From Takifugu bimaculatus (lineage: Eukaryota > Chordata > Actinopteri > Tetraodontiformes > Tetraodontidae): a DNA stretch of 64,000 nucleotides. Each line of letters begins with the position of its first letter. Position 1 is the stretch's first letter. The DNA lies in assembly GCA_004026145.2 (NCBI GenBank), contig CP034975.1, positions 25,565,361 to 25,629,360 of the forward strand, read 5' to 3'. Below, in pieces: positions 10,801 to 25,800 of the stretch. The notes beneath the pieces are model-generated. The model had not been told where the DNA came from. It saw only the letters and a program-made list of their open reading frames with translations, and made no database searches. The translations under genes were made by a program, and so were the position numbers.

Positions 10801-13800
10801 CGTCTGTCGTCAGGAAAAGACGCCTGAATCTGATCCCACCAACACGGGATTGAACTTTTAAAGTGAATCCAATCAATAGTTTCAGTTCTGTTGTTGATTT
10901 TTGTTGTTTTTCCAGTTCTATTGTTTACATATGTACGATTCAGCAGAGCAATTTCAGATGATTTCTTCTCCACAGTTGGGGTGGGATTGACAGATCCTAA
11001 AGGTTGTCAGTGTCAGTCACTCTGTTTGTCAGTATTAGAAGGGCAGTGCAACAATGTTTTCCTCTACATTTTAATCAACATGTTACTCCCAAGCAGACAA
11101 CACCTCAGAGAAATATGCTCAGGTTGGTGGTGACTATAAAGCCTGTCTGTATAAGTTGTTTGTAAAATAGATGAAATCTTGAACGCAGTTATTTGACAGG
11201 TCTTGATTTTATGCTCGTGTTTATCACATGTTTACATGTTCAGCTGATCAGCGACGTTGTGATGAGTGAGGCGCTATTTTGGGTTCTCCAATTGGACTGA
11301 AGGTCTTGTGTGTCTTTAACTGCTAAAAGGTGAAGGAGATTAGTGTAAAAACAAGAACCATCCTCTTTGTTCAAGGGCTGCAAACTAGATTATTACTTAG
11401 CCCCTATAATGAAGCTCCAGTATCATTTAAGAATGAGTGATGCAAACATTGTTGGTTCAATCCCTGAGCGAGACCACAAATCCCAAAATAGCCCCTGGAG
11501 CTGTGTCTTTGGTGTGTAAATGTGATTAAATTGTGTTCTCCATGAGCTCCCCCCCCCCCCCCCCCCCGAGTCTCTGTCACCGGGGCGTGAATGTGGAAAA
11601 CAGACATATCTTAAAATACCGGAAATGGTTGAAGATGAGTAGAAAAGTCCACGATCACGATCTGTAATCACGCCGATGTGTCTGATCAGAATGGAAGTCC
11701 ACATCGACCATGTGACACTGGTGCTCATGAAGGTTCTTATCACGAGCTGAGATAACGGTGATGATTTTGTATGCTATGTAAATTCCAGCTCTGGTGACCA
11801 ATGAGCGCGATTAAAACGTGGCGTGATCTTGTGTCTCTGGTGCGAGGTGGTCGGGTGTCCGACCTGAAGGCGGCAGGGCAGCTGTGGTCAGGTGCTGGCG
11901 GTGCCATTCACACATGAATCCTGACTGATGGATTGACACTCGGGAGTGGCTCCGGCTTGGGCATGATGGCCTGTTGCTAAGCAACTTAATGTTTTCCCAC
12001 ATCACCACACTGACGCCGTCCTGTTTCCATTTCCTTTAATCAAGCTCATATTAGTCGGGGTGAAGGTTATTTATTTATTTTTTGCTTTAGTATTTAAAGG
12101 GGTGTGACAGATTTGATCCTCTTGTTTTGAAATAATAGATAAAAAACAGTTATTTTGACACACAAATGGTCAGAAATGCCTATTTTTTAGACCAGTGAGA
12201 AGATCTCAAGGGGGAGATGTTAGGGCACCTTCAGAGCACTGCCGAGGTACCCTTGGGCAAGGCACCGACCCCTCAAATGCTCACACAGGGCCCTTCCTTC
12301 GCCCATATGCAGCTCAGGCAGGCTCCAGCACCTTCCCGCTGACCCCGGCCCTCCACATGTCACCCTACACATATGTGTTGCTCCCCGTTGTGGACGCGCC
12401 CATTCCAAACCATTTAAAAGCCCCTATAGTGCAGTTACTGTACATTCCAAATATGATTTACCCTTATGATTAATATTGTTTTGAAGTGTCGGTTTCCTAT
12501 AGACTCTAAATTCACAGTGAAGGTGGGAACGCTGCTCTCAATGTGGTTTGCATTGAAAAGACAAATCATGAAAGGGTTATATTTTAATGTTTGATGTATA
12601 TTTTGGGTACAGTGATTTTTCATAATAAAAATATTGTACGTATAAAAGCAAATGGTAAAGGCTTGGAATTTTTGCCCCAGATACTCCAGTTTTACCATGT
12701 AATTATTCTGGTCTTTAATAGTCCACCCTCTAATTCCCATCCCCTCCCAAGAAACACATTTTGAGTCCAAGGTTTTGTTTTTTTTTGTTTCTGTTTTGCT
12801 TTCTGTTAGGGCTGCTGCTTTCCAGGCACTGTTCCCCTCGCCTGTCACTTTGTCATAAATCACATTTCTGCAGCACGACGGGAGCGTAATACACAGATGA
12901 GAGGGCAGAAAATATAAATATATATATTTTTTTTTTCAAGCTCAAAACCAAATCCTTTCTTCAAATGGATGACATCACCCATCTTGTATGTAATAACATA
13001 GCAACAAGACACACTTGATCAATAGGATTCTCCAAAGGTTGCAGCACCGAACAGGACAGAAAAATACTTTCCCTTCCATAACATGTTCAGAAAACATCGT
13101 GCAGTTTTTAGAAATCATGGTACCGGAGATTACCGAGTTAAAATGTGCACTGTAAGAGAGGAAAGACCTGATGAAGCACAACTCACAATTTCTGTGGCCG
13201 TCCGTTTTTACTCCCACTTTTATTTTTGCCTTGTTGATGCTAATCAAGCGCTCTGTGTCTGATCCGCAGGCTGAGTGTCTAGATGGAGCCCTCTTTGTGC
13301 CTGACATCAAGCTGCACAGCAACCCGTCAGCGTTCAACGTCTATTGCAACGTGCGGCACTGCGTGCTGGACTGGCAACAAAGAGAGGCCTCCCTGGCGCT
13401 GGCTTCCAGGAGCTCGGTGCAGAGCGGGGACTCTGACAGCGAGGAGGAGGAGGAGTACCGGGAGCCAGCTGTGAAGCTGCCAAAGGTACGGGCAGGGAGC
13501 GCGTTTGGCTGTCTTTAATGGCACTACCAGTGTATCAAGGAGAGGGCGGGTCTGTACCGGAGGGATTGAGCACCAGAGGAATGTATCCAGCATTCAGTCT
13601 CTAAATCACAGAAATATCTGGCGCTACTTTAAGACATTTTGTCTTGTCAGGAGTCCAGCTTGTGATTTTCTTTTCTCAGATTCCTCTTTCTTTACAAGCC
13701 TGGCACTCATTCTTTACAGTTTGCAGTTGTTTGTACCTAACTTTCTTTAATCAAGGCATTACTGAAAATGAAATTACATGCTGGTTAACCTGCCTATTGC

Positions 13801-16800
13801 CCATATTTGATTAGTTGACTAACACAATGTGTGACTGAGTCATGCGATACTTGAAATTGTAGTTGATGTTATTGGAAATTTAAAAAAATTTATACTAGTG
13901 TCATTTGTGTGACAGCAGCATTTCTTTTTAAATTGATGATTGATGAGGTGGAGAATTGTGACGTTGTCACGTTACTCATATAAATGGTGCAGCCATCCCC
14001 ATATAGCCTTCACACACCCCCATGTTTAAACAAATTAACTGTACAGCTTAGTGAGAACATTTTATGATTCTTTAGTAGACTGTAGTTTTACACTTGAGTA
14101 TTCATAACGTGTGCTTTGATTTCACCATTGTTATTTGAGAAGCAGTTATTATTTTGAGACTTCTGAAAAGAAAAATTAGCGATGGATTTATGGGTTTTTG
14201 ACTGTATGTTCATGTGCAGATCATCGGCATTGGCCTGTGCGGCGTGTTTGAGCTGATTAAGGAGACTCGGTTCTCTCACCCATCTCTGTGCCTGCGTAGC
14301 CTGCAGGCCTTATTGGACATGCTGCAGGGGCAACAGCCTGAGGGTTTTCAGACTGAACCTCCTGATGTTCTGGGTAAGGCTGAGATTATTTGTGTAAACT
14401 GTGTATTAAAAGGGGAAACAAAATCTTTATTGAGCTGATTAATATGCCTTCATTTATACATGTATCATCTGGCAATTTTCTTTTTTTCCGTTCAGAGTCT
14501 CTTTTTCAGTTGTTGTTGGAGACCACCGTGCGGAGCACAGGCCCAAATGACCCAACAGGACAGGCCATCACTGCCCTGTCCTGTGCCTGCCTCTTCAGCC
14601 TGGTGGTAGCCTGGGGAGACACTGGCAAAATCCTCCAGGCAGTTTCTGCAATCCTCACCAATAATGGCAGCCATGCATGCCAGACAATACAGGTAAATAA
14701 CCAGTTTAAATGGAACAGATTATGATACAGTACAGATACGTTATTCTGCTGTAGCCTTGTGCATTTATTCAAAACAGTCTAGTGCTTTGTCTCCTGTTTG
14801 GCTGCCCGTCTCCTAACCCCCGCACTATGAATCACCTTAATGGCTGGCAGCCTGTCAGGAAGACATATCTTGCATGCTTTATGTATGAGTGAGCAGTGTA
14901 TACAGTAATGTGTGTTACACCGCCATAGTGATTATAAATCTATGAAGGTGAATTTAAGTGAAAGAAGAAATTGCACCACAACTACCCTGTGGAAGAAAGA
15001 AAAATATAACCTTTGGCGAAATTGTGTTGCCAGTTGCTCTTTTAAATGCCACCTTAGGTATTTACAAACCTACTGTCTTTAAACTCCTACCAGGTTCCAA
15101 CCATACTGAATGCACTACAGAGGAGTGTCCAAGCTGTGCTGGTTGGAAAAATTCAAATTCAAGATTGGTTTGGAAATGGCATCAAACGTGCAGCCCTAAT
15201 GAACAAGTGGGTCCTCAAGGAGGTGGCCATTGATGAGGATGAACACTGCCTTTTACAGACTGATGGGTCCTTCCTGTATTTGCTGTGCAAAGATGGTCTC
15301 TACAAAGTGGGTTCTGGCTACAGCGGCACTGTCAGGGTACGTCACATGATTCGTTTAGCCATTAAAAGATATTGTGAGTTTTGCGTTGGCATTTTTGTTT
15401 TCATCTGCCTGTTTAATACTCGCACCAATAGTTTAAAATATAAAGACTTAATAAAAGCGGGCATTGCAGTGTTCCGGCACTTTTGGATGATGTGAGGATG
15501 AGAAATCATAGTATGACAAGCTCTGTCATAGCTGACATTTTGCAATAAATGTCAGTAAAACGACATCAAAAAGACCTTTAAAACTTTTGTCAGTGTTTGT
15601 GCTCATCGTTGCGTGTGTTATTAAATCTTCACAGGGCCATGTGTACAACTCCACATCTCGTGTCAGGAACCGAACGGAGAAACGGTCGTGGTTGGGATTT
15701 GCTCAGGTAGTGTTTTTTCCTATGTAATTTGAATTCATGTTGCATGTGTTTAAACCGAAAAAACAGATATTAAAACATGTTATTATCACAAAGGTTGCAT
15801 TAAGAACATTGTCACTATGATGATTTTGTGCCTTTAGGGCTATTTGTTGTATCGGGACACAAGTAACCACACTTTGACAGCCATTAAGATCAACCCTGAG
15901 ACTCTGGATCCTGAAGGGTCTGTCATTATGCCAGGTACGAACATAACGCATATTGCTTTTGTATTAGATGGAAACTTAAATACATCACATATATAAGTTA
16001 GCCAGCAAAATGGAACGCAGCAGAACACTATATAATTATATATTCATTTACATTTGTTTTCTTGGAAGGTCAACATGGTCAAGATGGGCAGAACATTATC
16101 TTCACTGATGGAGAATACATAAACCAGATTGCTGCCTGCAAAGATGTAAGTATCTTAGTTTATTTTGAGATTATCTGTGATTGAGATGCATGCAGTGGTA
16201 TCACATTTTCATCACTGTACATATTTATTTGGTTGTTTGTTTATGTAATTTTAATATATTAGAAAAGGCTTGACCTATTCCTGGTGTCATTTCACTTGGA
16301 TGGAATTGTAGATCATCTGTCCGTTGTTATCAGTGTGAAGGACCTACAGCTGATCACCAGCTGTGCCTCAGTGTCAAGTGTTGCTGTGTCCTGTGGTTAT
16401 GGGTGTGGCTGTGAGTGGGAGTGACACCAGATGTGCCTAGAGTTAATATTCTCAGCTTTTAACTGCTCAAACATTCTATACTGTGAATTGGATTTGGGCG
16501 ATGGGAGACCCACGTCATGTCTGCCATTGCACATGCGCATGGAAGTCCATCTGTTGGGTGAGACCGTTGGAATGGAGAGCCCTCAGAAGTCAGGGTGCTG
16601 CAGTGTATCGAATGCTCCACAGACCACATACTGTATTAACGGCTGTGAGGGATTATTATTAGGTAGTATTTTAAAAGGTGCTTTTTCCGTGGTCTACCTG
16701 CCATCATCTGTAGAATCCACATAGTTAAAACAACAGTGTACAATGGGTTCTCCTTATTTTCTCACTAGATTGTCTTTTTAGCTTTTTCCTTTCTTAAAAT

Positions 16801-19800
16801 CTCCACTAATTTCTATGTTGTGATTGATCCACAATTTTAATAGATGTCTCATCATTCATACCATTAAGATAAATTGATGTTCAATTCATTTTGGCCGTAA
16901 TGGTGTGTTATGTGACTGTCAATGATGCAGCCATGACATAATCCCAAATTATCCAACTTTAGGCTTCAGTTGGTAGATGCAATCTTAATGTTGGTTTGAC
17001 ACAATCTTTTTACCACTATAGCTGAGTGCACACACTTCAGAAATTCAGAAATCATGCACAGTTACAGTATGTCATGAATCACTTTCTTTCTGTCGGCTGT
17101 GGCTTCTACAGGATGGTTTTGTGGTACGGATCTATACCATGAGTTCTGACCCAGCCCTGCAGCAGGAGTTGCAGCTGAAGCTGGCAAGGAAATGTCTGCA
17201 TGCCTGTGGGATTTCTCTCTTTGACCTGGAGAAGGACCTCCACATTATCAGTAAGTGACTGAAAATATAACGGCAATGTTGTTGTCAGTGGCTTCTTTAC
17301 TTGGATTTGTACATTTCATATCGTGTTATTGCTGCATCACAAATTTTCCAAATATCACATTGAAAGAAAGAAACATGCACTTCCAACCTTGTGACTTTAT
17401 CTATTTGGTTGTAAATAGAATGTTGCTTCTCAGGCACAGGCTTCGATGAAGAGGCTGCATTGATTGGAGCTGGCAGGGAGTTTGCTCTGATGAAAACAGC
17501 TTCAGGAAAGGTGAGCATGAACATCTCCTAAAATGTTTAACACACAGTAAAGTTAGAATATTACCCTACTAGATTTTGTCTAGGGCACTAGAATCAAGGG
17601 GAAATCCTCACATTAATTCTATTTCATCTTGTTTGTTCCTTCTTTTGGCAAGATGAACATTCTGGCGTCACCAAGAATTTCTCAGGATTGGACTGTATTT
17701 AAGCTCATACTGTGCCTCTTTTGAAATAGGGAATGAATGATTGGTGGAGTGGGGGGGGTTGCTGTTGTCTTCTTGTTCTATTGATCCACATCAGTTATTG
17801 CTATACGCCAATGGGTTCATAAGCTTATATCCATACTAACCTGGAAGTAATTAAAATATCTCATCTAACTTCTGACCTGTTTCATTTCAGGAATGAATAC
17901 TTTACAGTTTGTTGTTGGTTGGCCTTGTAGTTTCAGTCAGGTATTCCATTGTCACGGGAAATATTTTGCATTTTTTTCTTCTGGCAGTGTTGGCAAGATA
18001 AGAATGCCGCGTTGTTTGTTTGGGTGTGGTTGAATGTGTCTTTACAAGAAAGGTGTGCTGCGGGTTGAGTCTTCTATAGATAGTTGTCCAGGGCAGTTGA
18101 CGATTGCATATTTCTCCTAATCTCACAGTTCACTTACTCCAAAGATTAAACTATCTCAGAGTGACCTAATGGGTAAAATATGTGCAGCTAAACTCTGCTT
18201 TTGAACAAAGTTCATTTATCACTCTGGGTGAACATGTCTGACATGTGATAATAACAAGAGTCAAAGGTTATACACCAATTTTTTTTAATGCTTTACAAGC
18301 TGCCGTTTGCACTGGTGTTATAATTCTGTCTTTGCAATGGTAAGATGAATGGCATTATAAATGCTGTCTCAATTCCAACTGCAAACTTTGTACGTGTATA
18401 ATGTTGGGTTACTTCCATTCTTTAAATTATGTGGACGTTGGAATGGTTTCAAACTAAGGCTGAAAATGAATATATTATATATTCTACATTTTATTTTCAG
18501 TAATGATTCCATATTTTCTTGCGTAGGTTCATACATCTGTCATGAAAAAATGAATGTGACTTTAAAAAAAAAATACAATGGCACCCTTTCTTGTAGGGTA
18601 ATTAGAATATATCCATGTTTAACAACTTATCACCTTTTTACTATTTGTCATGAACTTCATATTCCTAGTTTTGTTGTACCAGAATTGCGTGAGTTAAGCA
18701 CTCCCCCTATGGGTATACCTGTGGTACATTTAATGTTGAAAATGCTAAAAATTAGGTAATTGCAATATAGTTCTATTTATCTGCATTGGCAGTAGAGACA
18801 TAATTTATTAAAATGATATAAAGATAGAAAAGTTCTGAAATATTTACACTGTTGGCTCAAACCTCCGCTGACATATAAATAAATCCCCAATATTAACCTG
18901 TGGCCATCAGCACTAAAACCAATACTTTTATGTCTTAACAGATTTACTACACAGGAAAATACCAGAGTCTGGGTATAAAGCAGGGTGGGCCATCAGCAGG
19001 GAAATGGGTGGAATTGCCTGTCACAAAATCACCCAAGATCACTCAATTCTCAGTGGGCCACGATGGATCTCACGCGCTGCTTGTGGCTGAGGATGGCAGT
19101 GTGTTCTTTACAGGCTCTGCCAGCAAAGGAGAGGATGGCGAGTCCAGTAAGCTGATTTACATCAATCTTCCTTATTTATGTTTGACCTGTTTTAAGCTCA
19201 GTCGTTTCTTTCGTTCGATTTGCTGTGACGTGTGTGATTTTCCTTTGCAGCTAAAAGTCGCAGGCAGCCCAAGCCTTACAAGCCCAAGAAGATGATCAAA
19301 TTAGAGACAAAGACAGCTGTGTATACAGCTTGTAACAATGGCAGCAGCAGTATTGTTACCAAGGATGGAGAGCTCTACATGTTTGGCAAAGATGCTATTT
19401 ACAGTGACAGCACTTGTGAGTGAAGCAAAGCAAAGCTGTCTCAACCTTTTGGCTTAAAGATATTTGTTCCTCTGGTTAAATCAGATTGTGTTTTATTGTC
19501 TATAAGTTCGTCTATATTTTTTCTTCAATATTTCTCCTTCTAATCCACAGGCCAAGTGACAGATCTGAAAGGTCACTTTGTAACTCAGGTTGCTATGGGT
19601 AAGGCTCACACATGTGTTTTGACCAAGAATGGTGAAGTGTGGACATTCGGGGTGAATAACAAGGGTCAGTGTGGCAGAGACACAGGATCCATGAGCCAGG
19701 CAGGAAAAGGTGAGGACATGGACAAATAATGTCAAGCAACTATGCGCCAAAAATATATCGCTGTGCATGTGGTCTGACTTATTTGGTTTCTGTTTCTATT

Positions 19801-22800
19801 TTAGCATTTGGTGTAGAGAGCATGGCCACAGCCATGGATGAAGACTTGGAGGATGAGCTGGAAGAGAAAGAAGAAAAGAGTATGATGTGCCAACCAGGCA
19901 TGCATAAATGGAAGTTGGACCAGTGCATGGTGTGCACTGTGTGTGGCGACTGCACTGGTTATGGTGCCAGCTGTGTTAGCAGTGGACGGCCAGACAGAGT
20001 ACCAGGAGGGTAAGAGGACACCCAAACACAAGATCTTAAAAAAACTAAAATTTCTGTTTGTGAGACAAACAGGTAACAATTTCTGCTAAAGAATTTACAT
20101 GTGTTTGTCCTTGTCTATCATTAAACAGTATCTGTGGCTGTGGGTCTGGCGAGTCTGGCTGCTCAGTGTGTGGATGTTGTAAAGCATGTGCCAGAGAGCT
20201 GGATGGTCAAGAAGCCAGGCAGAGAGGCATCTTTGATGCGGTCAAAGAGATGATTCCATTGGACCTGCTGCTAGGTATGCTCAGTCTTAGGGTTTTATTC
20301 ATCTTTTACACAGTAATTACACCTCACCTCACATCATTCAGTCTTGTTCTGCTCAATTAAATGTCATATTCAAAATGCGATTTTATATCAGCATTTCTGT
20401 CTGTCTCATGAAGCAATGCTGCTTATGCTGCAAATATGATACTGTTGTATTTTTACTGCACTATATTTTGCACTCCTGTTGCTGCTCATCTTGTTTTATT
20501 TCCGTGTTTTGCAAATGCATTGCTTCTCCATTGTCTGTCCATCATTCATTGATGTTTGTGTTGTTTTGTTTTGTTTTGTTTTGCTCTGCTCCCCTCCGTC
20601 CACCCATCTCTGTCTTCCGCTGGCCTGCCTGTATCTGGGGCCTTGTGTTTTCAGCTGTGCCTGTCCCTCCCCCTCCAGGAGTGAACATCGAGGAGCACAT
20701 TCAGATCCGCCAGGAGGAGAAACGTCAGAGGATCAATCGTCGACACAGGCTCGAGGAAGGCAGAGGTATGGATCAAGGCGAAGGAGGAAATATTTATGGG
20801 CTGTGTAGATTCTGTTTCATGAATCTAGGTGAAATGAGTCTGGGTGAAAATGACAAAGCAGGGCTCGAGACTGAATATTCTGTGTCCATTCCATTTTTTC
20901 CCCCAGCACTTATAACCTCCAGGTGCTGCCTCAGCCTGGGTGCGGTGCCTTGGTGTTTGCTCCCTTGCTTGTCTTAGTTTTTTTTCTGTGTGTGTTTTTT
21001 GGTGTAGTATTACCATATGTTCTATCCCATTTGTGAGCATTGTGCATGCATGTGAAAGTTTCTTTCTCCCCAGGCCCCCTTGTTTTTCCTGGTCCCATTT
21101 TTATGAACCAGCGTGAGCAGGCCCTAGCCAGAATAAGACCCCTTCAGGCACTAAGGCATAAACGGGACAAGCACAAAGGTACTATGGTCTTCACTCTCTC
21201 AGCGGGTGCAGAGACATCCTTTTGACTCATCTCCAAATCTGGCTGTCCCGACCACCTCCTCTCTCACGCTCTCATGTACTTACCAGGTTTCATGGTAAAA
21301 TATAATGCAATCTAATGTAAAGGAATCACAGTGAAGAAAGTTTTACACTGGCTGGGTTAAACATTACTCACAAGCTGGTTCCTTTATGATTTTCTTTCAG
21401 ATCTTTGCTACAGTTTATTTTGTAAGGAATTGGTAAACTTGACATTGGAATGCTTACTAATGTTTATGTTTATTTGTTTTTTTTAAAATTCACCATTCCT
21501 GTTCTTTATCTGTCCTTGCATGCAAGAACACAGTAATTACAAGGACAGAAAAATTATAGGGCAGCAAATTTTGAGCTACAAAGGATTATATGCATAAGTC
21601 GACCTCAGGCAGATGAACACCTTTACTTGGTGTGGGATCATTAATGAATGAGCCTTATTTTAACACTTTAACCAAATGTAAAACCAATGCCATCATCTTA
21701 TTTTCTGTTTTGCCTTGTTGTCTGTCTTGTATTACCTCTCCATCTATGGCAATAACAATACATGGCACCTACTGTATCCAAAAGTACAAACTGTCTACAG
21801 TCATTATAATTTACACAGCAGCTGGACAAATACAAGCTTTTTTATCTGTGTCTGCAGAGTAAAAATTAAGTGCAGATTAATTTTGGATTAAATTGTTGCT
21901 GTTGCAGTGTGTGTATATGTTGGATTGGGGATGTAGGTTTAAAAATAATGGGAGGAAGACTTCAACATGGCATGCTTTAGGCTCTCTGTGCTGATGCATC
22001 AGTTTTGGATGCATGAGGATAAATGACTGCTTTATTGTTCCACTCTTATATGCAAAACAAAAATTGATCCTGTCCCTCAGTGCTTTAACATTTTACTTTT
22101 GTGACACAGTTTAAGGATGATGCATAGTTGCAAGTGTAAGTTATTGGAATACACTTCTAAAATTCAGAGTCTATCATCATTTCCTCAATCCATCTCTCAT
22201 AAATGTTGAAGCCATGAGCCATTTTTTCGAAGGGTGGAATATCAAAGCCTGTAATAAAGGTGAACTACACCTGTTTCTGTGTCCCCAAAATAGAAACTGC
22301 CATTGTTATTGTAGCCTGGAGTTCTTTGCGGAAGTTTTTCACCTTACATCACAACTGTAACCTCTTGCATTGGGCTCAGGGTACACCAGATTCACTTATT
22401 CCTGTTAAACACAGCGTTTGAATGAAACAAGAATTGCTAAGCAATAATTAATATTTTAATAATAGAACTGGTTGCCAAAAGCCCTTATGCTTCAGAGGCA
22501 TTTTGTCCAAAATTGTCTTTCAGCATGCTTTCCCGTTTTCCACCATTCCTTTTGTATACATTTTTTCCTTCCAGATTTGTTTGCCAGGATTCTGCAGGGA
22601 TACGCACCTCTGCGGTCTGCAGCTGCCACTGATCCCACCCCTGCCATGTACTCAAAAGGCCTGATTCTAAATTTTGTATTGTAGATGGTAGCAGCGAGCG
22701 TGGCGAGAAGGATGCCAGCAAAATCACCACCTATCCCCCTGGTGCTGTGAGATTTGACTGTGAATTGAGAGCTGTACAGGTCAGCTGTGGTTTTCATCAT

Positions 22801-25800
22801 TCAGGTGGGTTAATTTCCTTCACCCGTATTTTAAGAAGGTAGTCAAATCAATCATTTAGTTTTTTTATGCGGACAAATAAACATTGTATTTTTGCTTGCA
22901 GTTGTGCTGATGGAAAATGGAGACGTCTACACATTTGGCTATGGGCAGCATGGGCAGCTTGGACATGGAGATGTCAACTCCAGGTACGTGTGGGGGAAAA
23001 ATACATTGACTTGTCTGTCTAGTGTGCATGGAAGAAGGTAAAAAAGCCACAATCGATTGAGAGGGGTACAGTTAAACTTAACTAACCACGGAAGTGTAAA
23101 AACTGAATGTCTATACCGAAGGCCTCCTATTCACTGCGTGTATTACTGGCTAATTTTGCCATATGAGTCTATGAAACCTAAACTAGATCTTTTTTTTTTT
23201 TTTTATCCGTATCAGGGGTTCTCCCACTTTGGTGCAGGCCCTGCCAGGTCCGAGTGTGCAGGTGACAGCAGGCAGTAACCACACAGCCGTTCTCCTCATA
23301 GATGGTCAGGTGTTCACCTTTGGCAGCTTTTCGGTAGGAAACAGATTTCCCACACTTTGTGTCGATACTTTGTTAAAGCTGTAGAACATTCAAATGCACA
23401 TGAAGGTCCTGTTATAAAACAGTTACACAAACTGCAGTGAGAAGTCTGAATCTGTTAACTTTTATTGCAGAAAGGACAGCTGGGGCGGCCTATTCTAGAT
23501 ATGCCCTACTGGAATGCCAAGCCATCTCCCATGCCCAACATTGGTGCCAAATATGGACGCAAGGCAACTTGGATTGGTGCAAGTGGGGACCAGACATTCT
23601 TGCGAATTGATGAGGCCCTCATCAATTCGCATGTCCTTGCCACTTCGGAGATCTTTGCCAGCAAGCAAATTATTGGCCTGGTGCCCTCCTTTGTGTCTGA
23701 GTCACCTCCATTTAAATGTTTGCTGATCAACAAAATGGATGGAAGCTGCCGGACATTCAATGACTCTGAACAGGAGGAGTTGCAAGGATTTGGCCTGTGC
23801 CTGGATCCAGTGTATGATGTCATCTGGAGGTCAGTCCAAGGACCATGCACCTATTATCTTACCTTTAAAAAACTGTAAACTGACTCTACCATATTGTTTA
23901 GTTAGCTTACAGATTTCAATAGTTTGAAATGGAACCATCTTTTTGCTTTTCCCCTTGGCTCTCTTTATACTTAGGTTCCTCCCAGCTACAAGAGAAATGC
24001 TGTGTTACAATGCAGTAATAGCAGATGCCAGAATGTCCTCTGCTACAGACCTGCAAGCCCACTGTAGCATCCTTAGCCCTGAGCTTGCATTGCCTTCAGG
24101 ATCACATGCCACCACTACGCGCTCTCATGGAGCCCTCCACATTCTCGGTAATCGTGCATCACTGCCATTAACCTTCTTCCACTGTATTATAATTTCTAAA
24201 ATATAGATATGGTGACGTGCTTGTAGAAATTCTGCCTTGTCAACTTAGAATTACAAAAGCAATGTTAAGAACTATCCTTGGTGGTCTGCTCAGGTTGTTT
24301 GGATACCCTGGCAGCCATGCAAGAGCTGAAGATGGGTGTAGCCAGTGCAGAGGAAGAAACCCAGGCAGTGATGAAGGTCTATTCCAAGGAAGACTATAGT
24401 GTGGTGAACCGCTTTGAGAGTAAGTGGGCTCTTTATTGATGTTTAATACTGCATGACAGGAGATGCAGGTAGATATTTATTTATTTGTTTCAGATTTTTC
24501 TTTAATGTTGGTATCTGTTACACCTGATGGTTCACTGTCAGATAAGCTAAAGTACTAAAGCATCAATACACAATACAGTTATGATATGTTGTTAAAAGGA
24601 ACCAAGTTAAAATTAGATCAGTGGTTTGTACATGCTTACGGATTGATCTCTTGTGGGGTATTGTAGGTCATGGTGGTGGTTGGGGCTACTCAGCCCACTC
24701 TGTGGAGGCCATTCGATTCTGTGCAGATGCTGACATCCTGCTAGGTGGGCTGGGCCTCTTTGGTGGACGAGGAGAGTATACTGCCAAGATAAAAGTAAGC
24801 TATTATATAAATAATTAAATTAGATTTTGCTCTGTTGCTTTTCATAGTCATTTCTTTTAATGCTATTGTAACATAAACTTTAAAACTCAGTCTTCTCATT
24901 CTTGTGCAGCTGTTTGAGCTAGGTCCTGATGGAGGAGACCATGAAACTGATGGAGATCTGCTGGCTGAGACGGATGTATTGGCCTATGACTGTGCTGCCA
25001 GGTAAACCTTACGATCACAAATATCTTCTGAAACATAGTGAATGTTGAATTAATATTTGCACCTATATTATTTTTGTAATATTAGAGAGAAATATGCCAT
25101 GATGTTTGATGAGCCAGTGCTGCTGCAGCTGGGATGGTGGTATGTGGCGTGGGCACGAGTTTCTGGTCCAAGCAGTGACTGTGGCTCTCATGGACAGGCT
25201 ACCATTACCACTGATGATGGGTATACAATACATAATGCTTAATATTTATATTATATTATATTTAGCAGGCATGCCCAATAATGATGTTATCTAATGCAAT
25301 TTAAGTAATGTTGGTCTTTTCTTACTTTTTTTTAGTGTGGTTTTTCAGTTCAAAAGCTCTAAGAAGTCAAACAATGGTACAGATGTTAATGCAGGTCAAA
25401 TTCCACAACTTCTTTACAGGTAAGTAATATTTAATTGAGTGTGAAAATTATTTGTATTTGCATATTTCTGAGTAATTTCATTAATTGCTTCTTTATATGT
25501 TAACGTTAGGCTTCCCTCAAATGATGGCAATGCATCTAAAGGGAAACAGCAGACCAGCGAACCAGTCCATATCCTCAAGCGCTCATTTGCACGTACAGTC
25601 TCTGTTGTGAGTATTGTCTGTATCTATTGTCTGTCACTACTCACCCCACATTCCATACAATACTTGGTTTATATCACTGTATTCATCTGTTTTTGTAAAG
25701 GAATGTTTTGACTCCTTGCTGAGTATTCTTCACTGGAGTTGGACAACTTTGGTGTTGGGTGTGGAGGAGCTTAGAGGACTCAAGGGCTTTCAGTACACAG

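Larger units (their letters stand above)
7858..17510 (+). other. mycbp2: mycbp2 exons 1-11: N-terminal region
   Basis: Exons: 7858-8141, 9769-9844, 13270-13485, 14220-14373, 14496-14692, 15094-15336, 15635-15706, 15838-15934, 16069-16145, 17112-17250, 17434-17510. Exon 1 encodes an Ala/Gly-rich start and the conserved YQLLLSGRALADKYRRIYT segment. Exon 2 is a very basic stretch of Lys and Arg residues, a likely nuclear or RNA/DNA-binding signal. Exon 3 ends in an acidic SGDSDSEEEEE run. Exons 4-6 form an alpha-helical block (ETRFSHPSLCLRSLQALL). Exons 7-11 hold beta-propeller-like repeats leading into the RCC1 region. Confidence 0.93.

Noticed and set aside
11549..11567. Poly-C run as a possible structural or regulatory element
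   Set aside because: A simple homopolymer in an intron without supporting context; its length may also be an assembly artefact.
20375..20977. 200-codon plus-strand open frame
   Set aside because: It runs from intron 16 through exon 17 into intron 17; only the part at 20655-20765 is coding, and the intronic parts are low-complexity T-rich sequence.
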